Positions 20,991 to 30,819 are shown, counted from the stretch's first letter. The stretch: 64,000 nucleotides of DNA from Aquitalea sp. LB_tupeE (GCF_013391415.1 NZ_JACAXB010000017.1:235986-299985); one strand, 5' to 3'. Numbers and translations: made by a program. The notes: generated by a model not told the origin, from the letters alone.

Positions 20991-22073
20991 ATGCTGAACG
21001 ACTCCATCGATCTGAACCAGGTGCGCCGCGTCTTGGTCATCAAACTGCGCCACCATGGGGATGTGCTGCTCACGTCCCCTGTGTTCAGCGTCCTCAAACA
21101 GCAGGCCCCCCAGCTGGAAATCGATGCACTGGTCTATCGTGACACCCAGGAAATGCTCAGTCTGCATCCGGCCATCAGCCAGCTGCACACCATAGACCGC
21201 AACTGGAAAAAGCTGGGGCTGATTGGTCAGTGCAAGGCCGAACTGGGGCTGATCAGCCGCCTGCGCCAGCGCCAGTACGACCTGGTCATCACCCTGACCG
21301 AACACAAGCGCGGGGCTTGGCTGGTTCGCCTGCTGTCGCCACGCTGGTCGGTGGGACCGGATGGTCCGTATGGCAAGCTGTTCCGCAAAAGCTTTACTCA
21401 TCGTTATTTGCAGGTGCCGGGCAACCGCCGTCACACCATTGAAATCCATCTGGATGCACTGCGGCGTATCGGGGTGTATCCCGCTGAACAGCAGCGCCAG
21501 CTGACCCTGGTGGCCGGGCACAATGCCGAGGCTACGCTGGCGGCCAAGCTGGAACAACAAGGCTTGCAGGCTGGACAGTACATTCTGGTACACCCCACCT
21601 CGCGCTGGTTGTTCAAGAGCTGGACGGTGGAAAACATGGCCGCGCTGATCAACACCCTGCAGCAGCGTGGCCAGCGCGTTCTGCTGACGGCCGCGCCCAG
21701 CCCGGATGAAATGGCCATGCTGGCCGATATCCAGTCGCGGCTGACGCAGCCGGTTGCCAGCCTGGCCGGGCAATTGACCCTGAAAGAACTTGCCGCAGCC
21801 ATCGACAATGCCCGTCTGTATATCGGCGTGGATTCGGTGCCCATGCATATTGCCTCGGCGATGAAAACACCCTGTGTAGCCCTGTTCGGCCCGTCTGGTG
21901 ACATTGAATGGGGGCCATGGCAAGTGCCGCACCGCGTGGTTGCTGCCCGTGTGCCCTGTCGTCCCTGCGGCAACGCCGGTTGCGGCGGCGGTTGGAACAG
22001 CGAATGCCTGAAGCTGATCAGCCTGCAACAAGTGCTGGATGCAGTGGATGCCGTGCTGGGAGAAACCGCATGA
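20991..22073 (+). CDS. waaQ: Heptosyltransferase III-like LPS core glycosyltransferase (GT9)
   Basis: The 360-residue GT9 enzyme starts VRRVLVIKLRHHGDVLLTSPVFSVLKQQ, the signature of RfaQ/WaaQ, which adds a branch heptose to the inner LPS core at the cytoplasmic face. The nucleotide-sugar part shows ILVHPTSRWLFKSWT and GVDSVPMHIASAMKTPCVALFGPSG. The start is the ATG at the left end; an ATG 30 bases upstream inside the terminator hairpin is possible but unlikely. It opens an LPS core block that ends with msbA, and overlaps the next gene by four bases. Confidence 0.88.
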   Translation: MLNDSIDLNQVRRVLVIKLRHHGDVLLTSPVFSVLKQQAPQLEIDALVYRDTQEMLSLHPAISQLHTIDRNWKKLGLIGQCKAELGLISRLRQRQYDLVITLTEHKRGAWLVRLLSPRWSVGPDGPYGKLFRKSFTHRYLQVPGNRRHTIEIHLDALRRIGVYPAEQQRQLTLVAGHNAEATLAAKLEQQGLQAGQYILVHPTSRWLFKSWTVENMAALINTLQQRGQRVLLTAAPSPDEMAMLADIQSRLTQPVASLAGQLTLKELAAAIDNARLYIGVDSVPMHIASAMKTPCVALFGPSGDIEWGPWQVPHRVVAARVPCRPCGNAGCGGGWNSECLKLISLQQVLDAVDAVLGETA

Positions 22074-23233
22074 GTCGACTGGCCATTGTGCGGCAGAAAT
22101 ACAATCCGGCCGGTGGCGCAGAACGGATTGTCAGCGCCATTCTGGGCCAGCTCAAACAGCAGGACGAATTGCAGCCGGTACTGATCAACCGTAACTGGGA
22201 ACAACTGGATGGCGTGGCCGTGTGTCGCGTCAATCCCTTCTATCTGGGCAGCATCTGGCGAGACTGGAGCTTTGCCCGCGCCGCGCGCCGCGCCTGGCAG
22301 CAACTGGAGGCAGATCTGGTGCAGTCGCACGAACGCATTCCGGGCTGCCATATCTTCCGTGCCGGCGATGGGGTGCATGCTGCCTGGCTGGCGGCCCGCG
22401 CCGAAGGCAAGGGCTGGTGGCACAAGCTGTCGGTCTGGTGCAATCCCTATCATCATTTCATGCTGCGCATGGAAAAAGCCATGTTCAGCCATCCGGCCTT
22501 GCGCACGGTGATTTGTAATTCGGAAATGGTGAAACAGGACGTATTGCAGCGCTTTCCAGTTCGCCCAGAGCAATGCGTGGTGATTCATAACGGTGTGGAT
22601 GCACAGCGTTTCAATCCGGTATCTGCCCGGCAACAGCGCAGCGCACTGCGCAGCCAATACGGTATTCCTGCTGCGGCACCGGTGCTGGTGTATGTAGGTT
22701 CCGGTTTTGAACGCAAGGGCGTGGCACAGGCACTGCGTGCCATCCAGCCGCATCCGGCGGTATGGCTGGTGGTGGTGGGGGGCGACAAGAAACTGGCGGC
22801 CTATCGGGAATTGGCCAAGCAGCTGGGTGTTGCCGGCCGGGTGGTGTTTACCGGCCCACAAAAGGATGTACTCAGCCATTACGGCGTGGCCGATGGTTTT
22901 ATTCTGCCCACCATGTACGAACCCTTCGGCTCGGTGGTGGGGGAAGCCATGGCCTGTGGCTTACCGGTGCTGACCAGCACCCATTGCGGTGGCGCCGAGT
23001 GGGTCAGCCCGGCCACCGGCTGGCTGGCCGCTCCGCATGATACTCCGGCCTGGCAGCGCAATGTAGCAGCCTGGCTGTCCGCACAGGCCAACTGGCCGGC
23101 CATGGCAGTTCAGGCCCGCCAGCGGGTGGAAGGACAAACCGAGCAGCACATGGTGGCGCAAATGCTGGCCCTCTATCATCGCCTGCTGCCACATCTACAC
23201 GGGGAAAACTCCCAGACAGCGAGACCGGCATGA
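22070..23233 (+). CDS. GT4 glycosyltransferase, WaaG-like LPS core enzyme
   Basis: This 387-residue GT-B fold enzyme starts MSRLAIVRQKYNPAGGAERIVS; SHERIPGCHIFRAGDGVHAAWL and the donor-site block PTMYEPFGSVVGEAMACGLPVL follow. These are typical of WaaG-like enzymes that add the first outer-core hexose to heptose. It overlaps the genes before and after by four bases, so the block is one translationally coupled operon. The exact sugar and linkage cannot be told from sequence. Confidence 0.82.
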   Translation: MSRLAIVRQKYNPAGGAERIVSAILGQLKQQDELQPVLINRNWEQLDGVAVCRVNPFYLGSIWRDWSFARAARRAWQQLEADLVQSHERIPGCHIFRAGDGVHAAWLAARAEGKGWWHKLSVWCNPYHHFMLRMEKAMFSHPALRTVICNSEMVKQDVLQRFPVRPEQCVVIHNGVDAQRFNPVSARQQRSALRSQYGIPAAAPVLVYVGSGFERKGVAQALRAIQPHPAVWLVVVGGDKKLAAYRELAKQLGVAGRVVFTGPQKDVLSHYGVADGFILPTMYEPFGSVVGEAMACGLPVLTSTHCGGAEWVSPATGWLAAPHDTPAWQRNVAAWLSAQANWPAMAVQARQRVEGQTEQHMVAQMLALYHRLLPHLHGENSQTARPA

Positions 23234-24354
23234 TGAAAGAGAGTCGTTTCCCCGGCCGGGTACTGGTTTTCCTGTCCCTGTTGTTCCGTCTGCCATGGCA
23301 ATGGCTGCGCCGCAAGCCCGGGCCGGAACAGGTACAACGCGTCTTGATTCTGCACCAGTTCCTGTTGGGTGATGCGCTGATGGCTACCAGCCTGCTGGCC
23401 AAGGCCAGGCAGTGTTATCCACAGGCCGACATCGTCATGGCCTGCCCGCCCGGGCAGGTCGCACTATACGCCGGTCATCCTTATGGTGTGCGCGCCTTTG
23501 GCTGGCACATCCGCAACTTTGCCTCGGTGTGCCAACTGTTTGCCATGCCGCGTTTCGACCTGGTGCTGCTGATGGGCGAAAACCGGCTGAGCTATCTGGC
23601 GCGGGCCATCGGCGCGCGCTGGATTGTCGGTTTTGCCGGTGAACAACCAGCCCACAAGAACTGGCTGCTGGATGAGGCGGTGCCGTACGCTACCGAGCCT
23701 GAGTGCTGGAGTGAAACCGCTGCGCGACTGATTGATGGTACAGAACCAGCCCCGTTTGAGCTCAACGCTTGGCCGGTTCTTGCTACCGCTTTACCTACTG
23801 CACCCTATGTTGTTCTGCACGTTGGAGCGAGTTCTCCCACCAAATTCTGGGCTAGCTCAAATTGGCATCAGTTAGCAGAACGCATCAGAGGTCATGGCTG
23901 GAATATCGTCTGGTCTTGTGGGCCAAAGGAAGAACACCTTCTCGCCTCATTACCCATGTCTGGAACAGACATGGTGATGGACGGTTGTTTGTCTCTACCG
24001 CAGCTGCGTTCTTTGCTTGCAGGGGCAATATGTTGTGTTAGCCCGGATACCGGAGTCGCACATCTGGCCAAAACAGCTGCAGTTCCGTTGGTCATGTTGT
24101 TTGGGCCCGGTGATGCCACGGTATTTGGTCCTGGCCGCTTTTTTTCTCATCAGCGCTGTGTTGCTGTTGGCATGGCACCTTTCCCTTGTCGCAATCAACA
24201 TGAAGTCCACTTCCGGCCTGTGCAATGGGTGGAGCGCTGCTCGCGCAGGTTTGGCGAACAAAACAATGAGTGCGGGCGTGCAAAGTGTATGGAAGCCATC
24301 ACGGTGGATATGGTGTGGCAAGGGATTATCGATGTACTCCAAATTCAGAATTGA
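23230..24354 (+). CDS. GT9 heptosyltransferase-family glycosyltransferase
   Basis: The 374-residue GT9 enzyme has VQRVLILHQFLLGDALMATSLLAKARQ at residues 35-60 and the donor-site block CCVSPDTGVAHLAKTAAVPLVMLFGPGD near 260-290. It follows a short hydrophobic N-terminal stretch (VLVFLSLLFRLPWQW). It is probably an inner- or outer-core transferase. Base composition changes inside the gene: the first half is GC-rich like its neighbours, and from about 23690 TTA, TCT and ATT codons become common. This suggests a mosaic gene made by recombination in the LPS locus. Confidence 0.82.
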   Translation: MMKESRFPGRVLVFLSLLFRLPWQWLRRKPGPEQVQRVLILHQFLLGDALMATSLLAKARQCYPQADIVMACPPGQVALYAGHPYGVRAFGWHIRNFASVCQLFAMPRFDLVLLMGENRLSYLARAIGARWIVGFAGEQPAHKNWLLDEAVPYATEPECWSETAARLIDGTEPAPFELNAWPVLATALPTAPYVVLHVGASSPTKFWASSNWHQLAERIRGHGWNIVWSCGPKEEHLLASLPMSGTDMVMDGCLSLPQLRSLLAGAICCVSPDTGVAHLAKTAAVPLVMLFGPGDATVFGPGRFFSHQRCVAVGMAPFPCRNQHEVHFRPVQWVERCSRRFGEQNNECGRAKCMEAITVDMVWQGIIDVLQIQN

Positions 24355-24364
24355 AAGAGTCTAA

Positions 24365-25633
24365 ATGTTGATGCGGAAATTTTCTGTCGGGAATATGCCG
24401 GAGTTAACTCTGAGGCAATGGCTTTTATTGCTGCCGACTGCCGGTTTTTTTGCGGCAAGCATGACCATGAAGGGCGGCGCAAATCTATTTCTTTACCTGA
24501 TGTTTCTGGCTGCGCTTTGCCAGCTAGGAAAGCCAACTCGCTGGCATTGGCGTATTTTTGCCGTGTTATCCGCCCCGTTGTTGCTGGCTGGTTTGCAGAT
24601 TATGTTTGGCATGCCGGTTTCCTTGCATGTATTGGATGCACCGAGCCGTTTTTTTCTGGCCGCTTTGGCATTGTTTGGCTTGACTTCGTTACCGCGTCAA
24701 TGGCTGCTTACCACCTGCTACGCCACGATAATAGGTGCATTTGGAGTGATGACTTGGGGCTACCTCAGTACCCACTACGCCCATTATGCATGGGGGGTAG
24801 ATCCCAGCCGTGGCTGGAATGGTTTTAGCAATCCCATTCCGTTTGGTAGTTTTTCTGCCTTACTTGGGTTCTTGGTTTTTTTACTGCCAGTTCCAATTAC
24901 GTTGCGACGTTTTGCAGTTGGGTTTTCTGTCATCAAAACCGTAGGTTTGGCTGCAGGTCTGATGGGGGCGTACTACTCAGGCTCGCGGGCTGCATTGCTG
25001 GTCATGATGGCAGGTATATTCATTGCGATCGCTTATTACAGCAGGTGGCCCCTGCGCAAGGTGGCCGTGATGTCCCTGCTGTGCATTAGCATTTCATCTG
25101 TGTTGCTGCTGTCTGGCCAGAACAAGATCAGCAATCGTGTCCATGAAGGCATAAACGACATTGCCGTGAGCGGACAAAATCAGAATACCTCCATGGGCTT
25201 GCGTTTGCTGATGTGGCAGACCGCTGCAAATATCATTCTGGAACATCCGATGCTGGGAGTAGGGAAAGAAGGTTACTACGAAGAAGTCCATCGCCGGATC
25301 AAGCAAGGCCGTGCTTCATCTTTGATTTCTACTGCACCTCATCCGCATAATGAAATCCTGAACATGGGGGTGGAGATGGGCTTGCCTGGCATCGTACTGG
25401 CTTTGGCCCTGTATTGTGTTCCCGGCGCTTTCTTTGCCGGTGCTTTGACAGCGTCTATGCCCGCGCGTCGGTTTGCTGCTCATGCGGGTCTGCTGACAGT
25501 TGTGGTATTTTTCTTGATCGGATTGATGGACACTTACTTCTGGATTGTTTCCCAGACTGCCTTGTATGGTGTCTTGATCTGCGTATTTGCTGCCATTTTG
25601 CTGTCTTCTGATCGTGCAGAGGAAATGGCGTGA
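24365..25633 (+). CDS. waaL: O-antigen ligase (WaaL/Wzy_C family)
   Basis: The 422-residue protein has about 10-12 membrane helices and a large periplasmic loop with HPMLGVGKEGYYEEVH and STAPHPHNEILNMGVEMGLPG. That H...N pattern is the Wzy_C hallmark of ligases and polymerases. In the LPS core block it should attach O-antigen or another glycan to lipid A-core in the periplasm. Its GC content is clearly lower than the flanks. No O-antigen polymerase or flippase gene is in the window. Two ATGs six bases apart can serve as start. Confidence 0.82.
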   Translation: MLMRKFSVGNMPELTLRQWLLLLPTAGFFAASMTMKGGANLFLYLMFLAALCQLGKPTRWHWRIFAVLSAPLLLAGLQIMFGMPVSLHVLDAPSRFFLAALALFGLTSLPRQWLLTTCYATIIGAFGVMTWGYLSTHYAHYAWGVDPSRGWNGFSNPIPFGSFSALLGFLVFLLPVPITLRRFAVGFSVIKTVGLAAGLMGAYYSGSRAALLVMMAGIFIAIAYYSRWPLRKVAVMSLLCISISSVLLLSGQNKISNRVHEGINDIAVSGQNQNTSMGLRLLMWQTAANIILEHPMLGVGKEGYYEEVHRRIKQGRASSLISTAPHPHNEILNMGVEMGLPGIVLALALYCVPGAFFAGALTASMPARRFAAHAGLLTVVVFFLIGLMDTYFWIVSQTALYGVLICVFAAILLSSDRAEEMA

Positions 25634-26742
25634 GCGCTGACTGGATATTGTTCACCGAATCATCCGACAATGTGGGTGGCCAGGAGCTGCAACTGATGCA
25701 GCAAATGCGCCAGATGCAGTCACATGGCCTGCGCACTATGCTGGCCTGCCGTCCTGGCAGCCGGGTGGAGCAGGTAGCCTTGCAACAAGGGCTGTCGGTG
25801 TTGCCGGTACGCTTCCGTAACAGCTTGCACCTGCCGTCCATTGCCATTTTGCGGTGCTGGATCAGCCAGCATCAGCCGCGTCTGGCCATTTGCCACAGCG
25901 GGCATGACAGCAATAATCTGGCCATTGCCGCGCGGCTGGTGTGGCGACGCCCGTTCTTGTTGCGCTCGCGCACCTATCAGCCGGGCAAACCGTCGGCCTG
26001 GTCGTATAACCGGCTGGTGGATGCCACCATGGTGCCCAGTCACTATCTGCGTAATGCCTTGTTGCAGAATCCGGCCATCCGGCCCGAGCGTATCCATGTG
26101 GTGTATCCGGGCATAGACTTTGCCGGGCTGGATGCTGCTGTTGATCAAGTTTTGCCGTCTCATATCGCCAGCTGGCTGGCGGCAGATGACAGCCCGGTGC
26201 TGTTGCATGCAGCCATGCTGCGCGGCGAAAAGGGGCACCTGACCATCCTGCAGGCAATGAACCTTTTGCGGGATAGCCATCCACACTGGCGCTATCTGGT
26301 GGCGGGGGATGGGGTGGCAAGGGCGGATATCGAGGCCGAAATCCAGCGCCTGGACTTGCAGCAGCGTGTGCTGCTGGCTGGTGTGGTATCCCCGGTGGCG
26401 CCACTGTATCGCTGCGCTGATTTGCTGCTGATGCCGTCCACTTATGAGCCGCTTGGGATGTCGCAAATCGAAGCACTGGCCTTGCACTGTCCGGTGCTGG
26501 TCAGCAATACCGGCGGCATTCCTGAAACGGTAAAACATGGCCAGACCGGCATGCTGGTTGAAGCCGGCAACGCCCAGGCCTGGGCCGAGGCAATTGCCAA
26601 CGCGCTGGATGGGATGCCGCAGCAGCGTGCCATGGCCGCTGCCGGTGCGCTTGATGTCCGGCAGCGCTTTGCGCCAGACAGCAATCTGCAACAGATCATG
26701 GCCTTGAGTGGGTTTACCGGCCTGCTGACCGCATCACATTGA
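25630..26742 (+). CDS. GT4 glycosyltransferase of the LPS core block
   Basis: The 370-residue GT-B enzyme starts with GTG overlapping the waaL stop codon (GTGA). ESSDNVGGQELQLMQQM is the acceptor-side glycine loop, and MPSTYEPLGMSQIEALALHCPVL is the donor-side EX7E-type block. GC content returns to the local average. The position between waaL and msbA makes a role in outer core synthesis likely; the sugar is unknown. Confidence 0.82.
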   Translation: MSADWILFTESSDNVGGQELQLMQQMRQMQSHGLRTMLACRPGSRVEQVALQQGLSVLPVRFRNSLHLPSIAILRCWISQHQPRLAICHSGHDSNNLAIAARLVWRRPFLLRSRTYQPGKPSAWSYNRLVDATMVPSHYLRNALLQNPAIRPERIHVVYPGIDFAGLDAAVDQVLPSHIASWLAADDSPVLLHAAMLRGEKGHLTILQAMNLLRDSHPHWRYLVAGDGVARADIEAEIQRLDLQQRVLLAGVVSPVAPLYRCADLLLMPSTYEPLGMSQIEALALHCPVLVSNTGGIPETVKHGQTGMLVEAGNAQAWAEAIANALDGMPQQRAMAAAGALDVRQRFAPDSNLQQIMALSGFTGLLTASH

Positions 26743-26760
26743 ACTGATTGGACTTTCAAC

Positions 26761-28512
26761 TTGAAACATAGCTGGCCCATCTACCGTCGACTACTGGGTT
26801 ACCTGGCCCAGTACTGGAAAGTATTCACTCTGTCATTGGTCTCGATGACCATTGCCGCGCTGACTGAACCGGCGTTTGCCCGGCTGATGAAACCGCTGAT
26901 TGATGGTGGCTTTGTCAACAAGGACCCCAAGGCCATTGTCTGGGTGCCGATGGCGATCGTCGGGGTATTCTTGGTGCGCGGCATTACCAGCTTCATCAAC
27001 GAATACACCTCCAGCTGGCTGGCCGGGCATCTGGTACAAACCTTGCGCCAGCAAATGTTTGCCAAGATGCTGCGCCTGCCGGTACCGTATTACGCCGACA
27101 ATCAGTCTGGCCGTCTGGTGTCGCGCATCTCCTTTGATGTCAATCAGGTGACCGAGGCAGGCTTTAATGTGATCACCGTCACGGTAAAAGACGGGGTGAC
27201 CGCCGTCAGCCTGCTGGCCTGGCTGCTGTATATCGACTGGCAACTGACGATTATCTGCCTGGTGGTCATGCCGGTGGTGACTGTGTGCATGCGCATGGTG
27301 GCCAAACGTTTGCGTGGCCTGGCACTGGAAAACCAGCAGCACATGGCTGACCTGACCCAGATTCTGGGCGAAGGGGTGGATTGTCAGAAAGTCATCAAGG
27401 TTTATGGTGGCGAAGCATATGAAGAAAGCCGCTTCAATGCAGCAGCACAGGCCATCCGCCGCAACGGGGTGAAGCAGAGTGCCGCCAGTTCGGCCAACAC
27501 CGGGGTGACCCAGCTGATGATTGCCTGTGCGCTGGCTGCCATCCTGTATTTTGCTGCCTTGCGCGCCCAGCATGGATCATTCACCGCCGGTGACTTCATG
27601 TCCTTCCTCACCGCCATGATGCTGCTGTTTGCACCGGTGAAACGGATTACCGGCATTTCCCAGGCCATGCAACGCGGTCTGGCCGCCGCGGAAAGCGTGT
27701 TCACTTTCCTGGATGAACCGGCCGAGCCGGATCACGGAACCCGCCGTCTGCCGCAAACCCAGGGCAGACTGCGTTTTGACAAGGTGTCTTTCCGTTACCC
27801 GAATGCCGAGCGTGATGTATTGCAACAGGTCAGCCTGGAGGTGAACTCAGGTGAAACCGTGGCGCTGGTGGGTTCTTCCGGCAGCGGCAAAACCACGCTG
27901 GTGAGCCTGATACCGCGTTTTTACCAGCCCTTGTCCGGGCAGATCACGCTGGACGATATTGCGCTGGATGATATTGTCCTGGCTGATCTGCGCCAGCATA
28001 TCGCCATGGTGAGTCAGGATGTGGTGCTGTTCAACGACACTGTGGCTGCCAATATCGCCTATGGTGCACGCGATAACATTACCCGCGAGCAGATCATCGA
28101 AGCGGCACGTGCGGCAAATGCACTGGAGTTTATTGAGGCGATGCCGGAAGGGCTGGATACCCAGATTGGTGAAAACGGTGTGCGTCTGTCAGGTGGCCAG
28201 CGTCAACGTCTGGCCATTGCCCGCGCCCTGCTGAAGAATGCGCCGCTGCTGATTCTGGACGAAGCGACTTCGGCACTCGACACCCAGTCCGAGAGGCTGG
28301 TACAGGCTGCGCTGGAAAATCTGATGAAAAACCGCACCACCATCGTGATCGCCCACCGCCTGTCCACCATCGAGAATGCCGACCGCATCATCGTGATGCA
28401 TCAGGGCAAGGTGGCGGAGCAGGGCAGTCATCAGCAGTTGATGCAGCAGGATGGCATCTACGCACGTTTGCACAGCTTGCAGTTCCGCGAGCCGGAGGCT
28501 GACGCCAGCTGA
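26761..28512 (+). CDS. msbA: MsbA lipid A-core flippase (ABC exporter)
   Basis: The 583-residue half-transporter flips lipid A-core across the inner membrane. Six membrane helices occupy about residues 20-310. The ATPase part has Walker A GSSGSGKTT, signature LSGGQRQRLAIARALL, Walker B LLILDEATSALD and the H-loop IAHRLS. The start is TTG, giving MKHSWPIYRRLLGY; no ATG is available before TIAALTEPAF. It ends the LPS block and is closed by a long terminator. Confidence 0.93.
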   Translation: MKHSWPIYRRLLGYLAQYWKVFTLSLVSMTIAALTEPAFARLMKPLIDGGFVNKDPKAIVWVPMAIVGVFLVRGITSFINEYTSSWLAGHLVQTLRQQMFAKMLRLPVPYYADNQSGRLVSRISFDVNQVTEAGFNVITVTVKDGVTAVSLLAWLLYIDWQLTIICLVVMPVVTVCMRMVAKRLRGLALENQQHMADLTQILGEGVDCQKVIKVYGGEAYEESRFNAAAQAIRRNGVKQSAASSANTGVTQLMIACALAAILYFAALRAQHGSFTAGDFMSFLTAMMLLFAPVKRITGISQAMQRGLAAAESVFTFLDEPAEPDHGTRRLPQTQGRLRFDKVSFRYPNAERDVLQQVSLEVNSGETVALVGSSGSGKTTLVSLIPRFYQPLSGQITLDDIALDDIVLADLRQHIAMVSQDVVLFNDTVAANIAYGARDNITREQIIEAARAANALEFIEAMPEGLDTQIGENGVRLSGGQRQRLAIARALLKNAPLLILDEATSALDTQSERLVQAALENLMKNRTTIVIAHRLSTIENADRIIVMHQGKVAEQGSHQQLMQQDGIYARLHSLQFREPEADAS

Positions 28513-28545
28513 GTCGCCCAGCTGAGTTTCCCATCGTCACGGGTT

Positions 28546-28584
28546 AAACAAAACAGGCTGCCCAAGGGCAGCCTGTTTTGTTTT
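28546..28584. terminator. Bidirectional terminator between msbA and the FimV-like gene
   Basis: An 18-base stem (AAACAAAACAGGCTGCCC and its complement) surrounds a two-base AA centre, with T-rich tails on both strands. It can stop both convergent genes. Confidence 0.9.
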
Positions 28585-28593
28585 GGGTTGGCA

Positions 28594-28977
28594 TCAAGCC
28601 TTGGCGGCGAACAGCGGGTCCTGTGGTGCCAGCAGCCGGCCATTTTCCTGAATGGTGCGCCATACCGGCTGATCCTTCACCTGCGACTGGATATCACGCG
28701 CCAGCCGGCAGTAAGCTTTGCAGTTGCCTGCGGAGGAGTAGGCACGTAGCAGTGTCACCTTGATGGACAGATTCTGTGGTTCATCGTGCATGGCCTCTTT
28801 CAGCACGCGTACAGCATCGCTGCTGCGACCATAAGCCAGAAACACTTCGGCCTCACCTACAGGGTCGATGCCCCGGGCACGTGGCTTCTTGTAGGTTGCC
28901 TTGCGCCAGACACGGCGTGCAAGACCATAAGTACACATCAGGCCAAAGCTGGCCAGCAAGGCTGTGATTGCATCCAC
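28594..28977 (-). CDS. Short FimV/HubP C-terminal-like TPR protein
   Basis: The 127-residue protein is read from a GTG with GGAGG nine bases upstream, which decides the start; the open frame extends 25 codons more without support. One membrane helix (ITALLASFGLMCTYGLA) is followed by a basic linker and then DPVGEAEVFLAYGRSSDAVRVLKEAMHDEPQNL. This resembles the TPR-like C-terminal module of FimV/HubP/TspA, polar proteins tied to type IV pilus function. The large LysM and repeat regions of FimV are absent. It lies downstream of aroB and the pil genes on the same strand. The family call is by pattern. Confidence 0.6.
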   Translation of the reverse strand: MDAITALLASFGLMCTYGLARRVWRKATYKKPRARGIDPVGEAEVFLAYGRSSDAVRVLKEAMHDEPQNLSIKVTLLRAYSSAGNCKAYCRLARDIQSQVKDQPVWRTIQENGRLLAPQDPLFAAKA

Positions 28978-29097
28978 CGCGGTTTCCCTCCGAGATTCTC
29001 TCTCTGCTTGATTTGTGCAGTCGATTATTCGGGGAGGCGTGCAGGGCTGCAATCCGTAAAAATCCTTAATGGAGTCAAGGTTTCCGTGATGAGGGTC

Positions 29098-30207
29098 TCA
29101 AACACCCTGCCGACCCAGGGCCGGGTTGATGTGCGTTGACTGGAACAACTGCTCCAGCAAGCCGGATGGAAGTCCGGCCTGAATCACCGCCTGACCCAGT
29201 TGTTTGAGCAGGACAAAGCGGATGACACCGCTTTCCACTTTCTTGTCGTGGCCCATGTGGCGCATCCATTCTTCAAGGCCGAAGTCGGGGCTTTGTACCG
29301 GCAATCCGGCAGCGGCAATCAGTGATACCACGCGCTGTACATCTTGTGCGTTCAGCCAGCCCAGTGCCTGCGATGCGACGGCAGCCAGCACCATGCCAGC
29401 GCCTACTGCTTCGCCATGCAGCCATGCGCCGTAACCGAGGCCGGCCTCGATGGCATGGCCAAAGGTGTGACCCAGATTGAGCAAGGCGCGTACGCCCTGT
29501 TCTTTTTCGTCCTGGCCGACAATATCGGCTTTCATTTCGCAGGAACGGCGCACGGCGTATTGCAGGGCTGCCGGGTCGCGTGCGCGCAGTTTGTCCATAT
29601 TGGCTTCCAGCCACGCCAGGAAGTCGGCATCGCCCAGCAAGCCGTATTTGATGACTTCGGCAATGCCGGCAGACAGTTCCCGCTCAGGCAGGGTTGCCAG
29701 CAAGTCCATGTCGGCCAATACCATCTTGGGCTGGTAGAACGCGCCAATCATGTTCTTGCCCAGCGGGTGATTGATGGCGGTCTTGCCACCCACAGAAGAA
29801 TCAACCTGTGCCAGCAAGGTGGTGGGAATCTGGATGAAGGGTGCGCCGCGCTGATAACAGGCAGCGGCAAAACCGGTCATGTCACCCACTACGCCGCCAC
29901 CCAGGGCAATCAGCGTGGTCTTGCGTTCGGCATTGTGGCTGAGCAGTGCGTCGAAGATCAGGTTTAGCGTTTGCCAGTTCTTGTTGGCTTCTCCGTCCGG
30001 CAACACTACCGGAATGCAATGTACGCCATGGCTTTGCAGTTGTCGGGTCAGGCGCTCCAGATAGAGCGGGGCAACCACGTCGTTGGTGACGATGGCCACC
30101 TGGGGAATGGGCAGGTGCGGCAGGATCAGTTCAACCTGATCAAGCAGTCCGTGGCCAATGTGAATGGGGTAGCGGGTATCCGGCAGGGTCAGGTCTAGCG
30201 TAATCAT
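29098..30207 (-). CDS. aroB: 3-dehydroquinate synthase
   Basis: This 369-residue NAD- and metal-dependent enzyme converts DAHP to 3-dehydroquinate in the shikimate pathway. Seen: [40 protein letters not shown], and the metal-binding histidine region [25 protein letters not shown]. It starts three bases after the aroK stop codon. The aroK-aroB pair behind pilMNOPQ is conserved in many beta- and gammaproteobacteria. Confidence 0.97.
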   Translation of the reverse strand: MITLDLTLPDTRYPIHIGHGLLDQVELILPHLPIPQVAIVTNDVVAPLYLERLTRQLQSHGVHCIPVVLPDGEANKNWQTLNLIFDALLSHNAERKTTLIALGGGVVGDMTGFAAACYQRGAPFIQIPTTLLAQVDSSVGGKTAINHPLGKNMIGAFYQPKMVLADMDLLATLPERELSAGIAEVIKYGLLGDADFLAWLEANMDKLRARDPAALQYAVRRSCEMKADIVGQDEKEQGVRALLNLGHTFGHAIEAGLGYGAWLHGEAVGAGMVLAAVASQALGWLNAQDVQRVVSLIAAAGLPVQSPDFGLEEWMRHMGHDKKVESGVIRFVLLKQLGQAVIQAGLPSGLLEQLFQSTHINPALGRQGV

Positions 30208-30210
30208 GCG

Positions 30211-30753
30211 TCAGGTCTTGGCTGGAATGTTATGCAGCTGATCGAGCAGGCGGCTGACCAGCAGGTTGACGTTCTGTTGCGAGGTGTCGACCACGATGTC
30301 GGCAACTTCACGGTACAAAGGATCGCGCTGCTCCAACAGGCTTTGCAGTTTGGCGCGCGGGTCGGCAGTTTGCAGCAGCGGGCGGTTCTTGTCGTGCATG
30401 GTGCGGGCCAGCAGGTCGTCAATGGAGGCGCGCAGGTAGATCACCACGCCATGTTTTGACAGTTCGGCCCGGTTTTCCGGACGCAATACTGCGCCACCAC
30501 CGGTGGCCAGTACGATATTGTTCATTTTTGCCAGATCGGCAATCACGCTGCTTTCGCGGTCGCGAAAGCGCAGTTCGCCTTCTATCTCGAAAATGGTGGC
30601 GACGCGAACGCCAGTGCGCGCCTCGATTTCATGATCCGAGTCGTAGAAGGTCTTGCCGGTCTTGCGTGCCAGTGCCCTGCCAACAGTGGTCTTGCCGGCA
30701 CCCATCAGCCCGACAAGAAAAAAATTGCCTGCCATGTTCTCCATGGCAGGCAT
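30211..30753 (-). CDS. aroK: Shikimate kinase
   Basis: The 180-residue P-loop kinase phosphorylates shikimate. Walker A is [15 protein letters not shown], the shikimate-binding residues are in [11 protein letters not shown] and FRDRESSV, and the GGGAV loop and the LID ([12 protein letters not shown]) follow. Three ATGs lie within the first seven codons ([12 protein letters not shown]); the usual N-terminus fits the third. All of them lie in or beside a perfect hairpin that could affect translation. Confidence 0.95.
   Translation of the reverse strand: MPAMENMAGNFFLVGLMGAGKTTVGRALARKTGKTFYDSDHEIEARTGVRVATIFEIEGELRFRDRESSVIADLAKMNNIVLATGGGAVLRPENRAELSKHGVVIYLRASIDDLLARTMHDKNRPLLQTADPRAKLQSLLEQRDPLYREVADIVVDTSQQNVNLLVSRLLDQLHNIPAKT
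30726..30752. promoter_or_regulatory. Perfect hairpin over the aroK start codons
   Basis: Two 11-base arms (TGCCTGCCATG and its complement) surround a five-base loop. The ATG codons for MPAMENM overlap the arms, so the structure could hide the ribosome site or the start in the pilQ-aroK mRNA. Confidence 0.55.
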
Positions 30754-30819
30754 TGTAGCTGATGCTGACTGGGTCTGTCTGCGCAGGCAGAAGACAAAAT
30801 ATGCGCAGATGCCCAGTGT

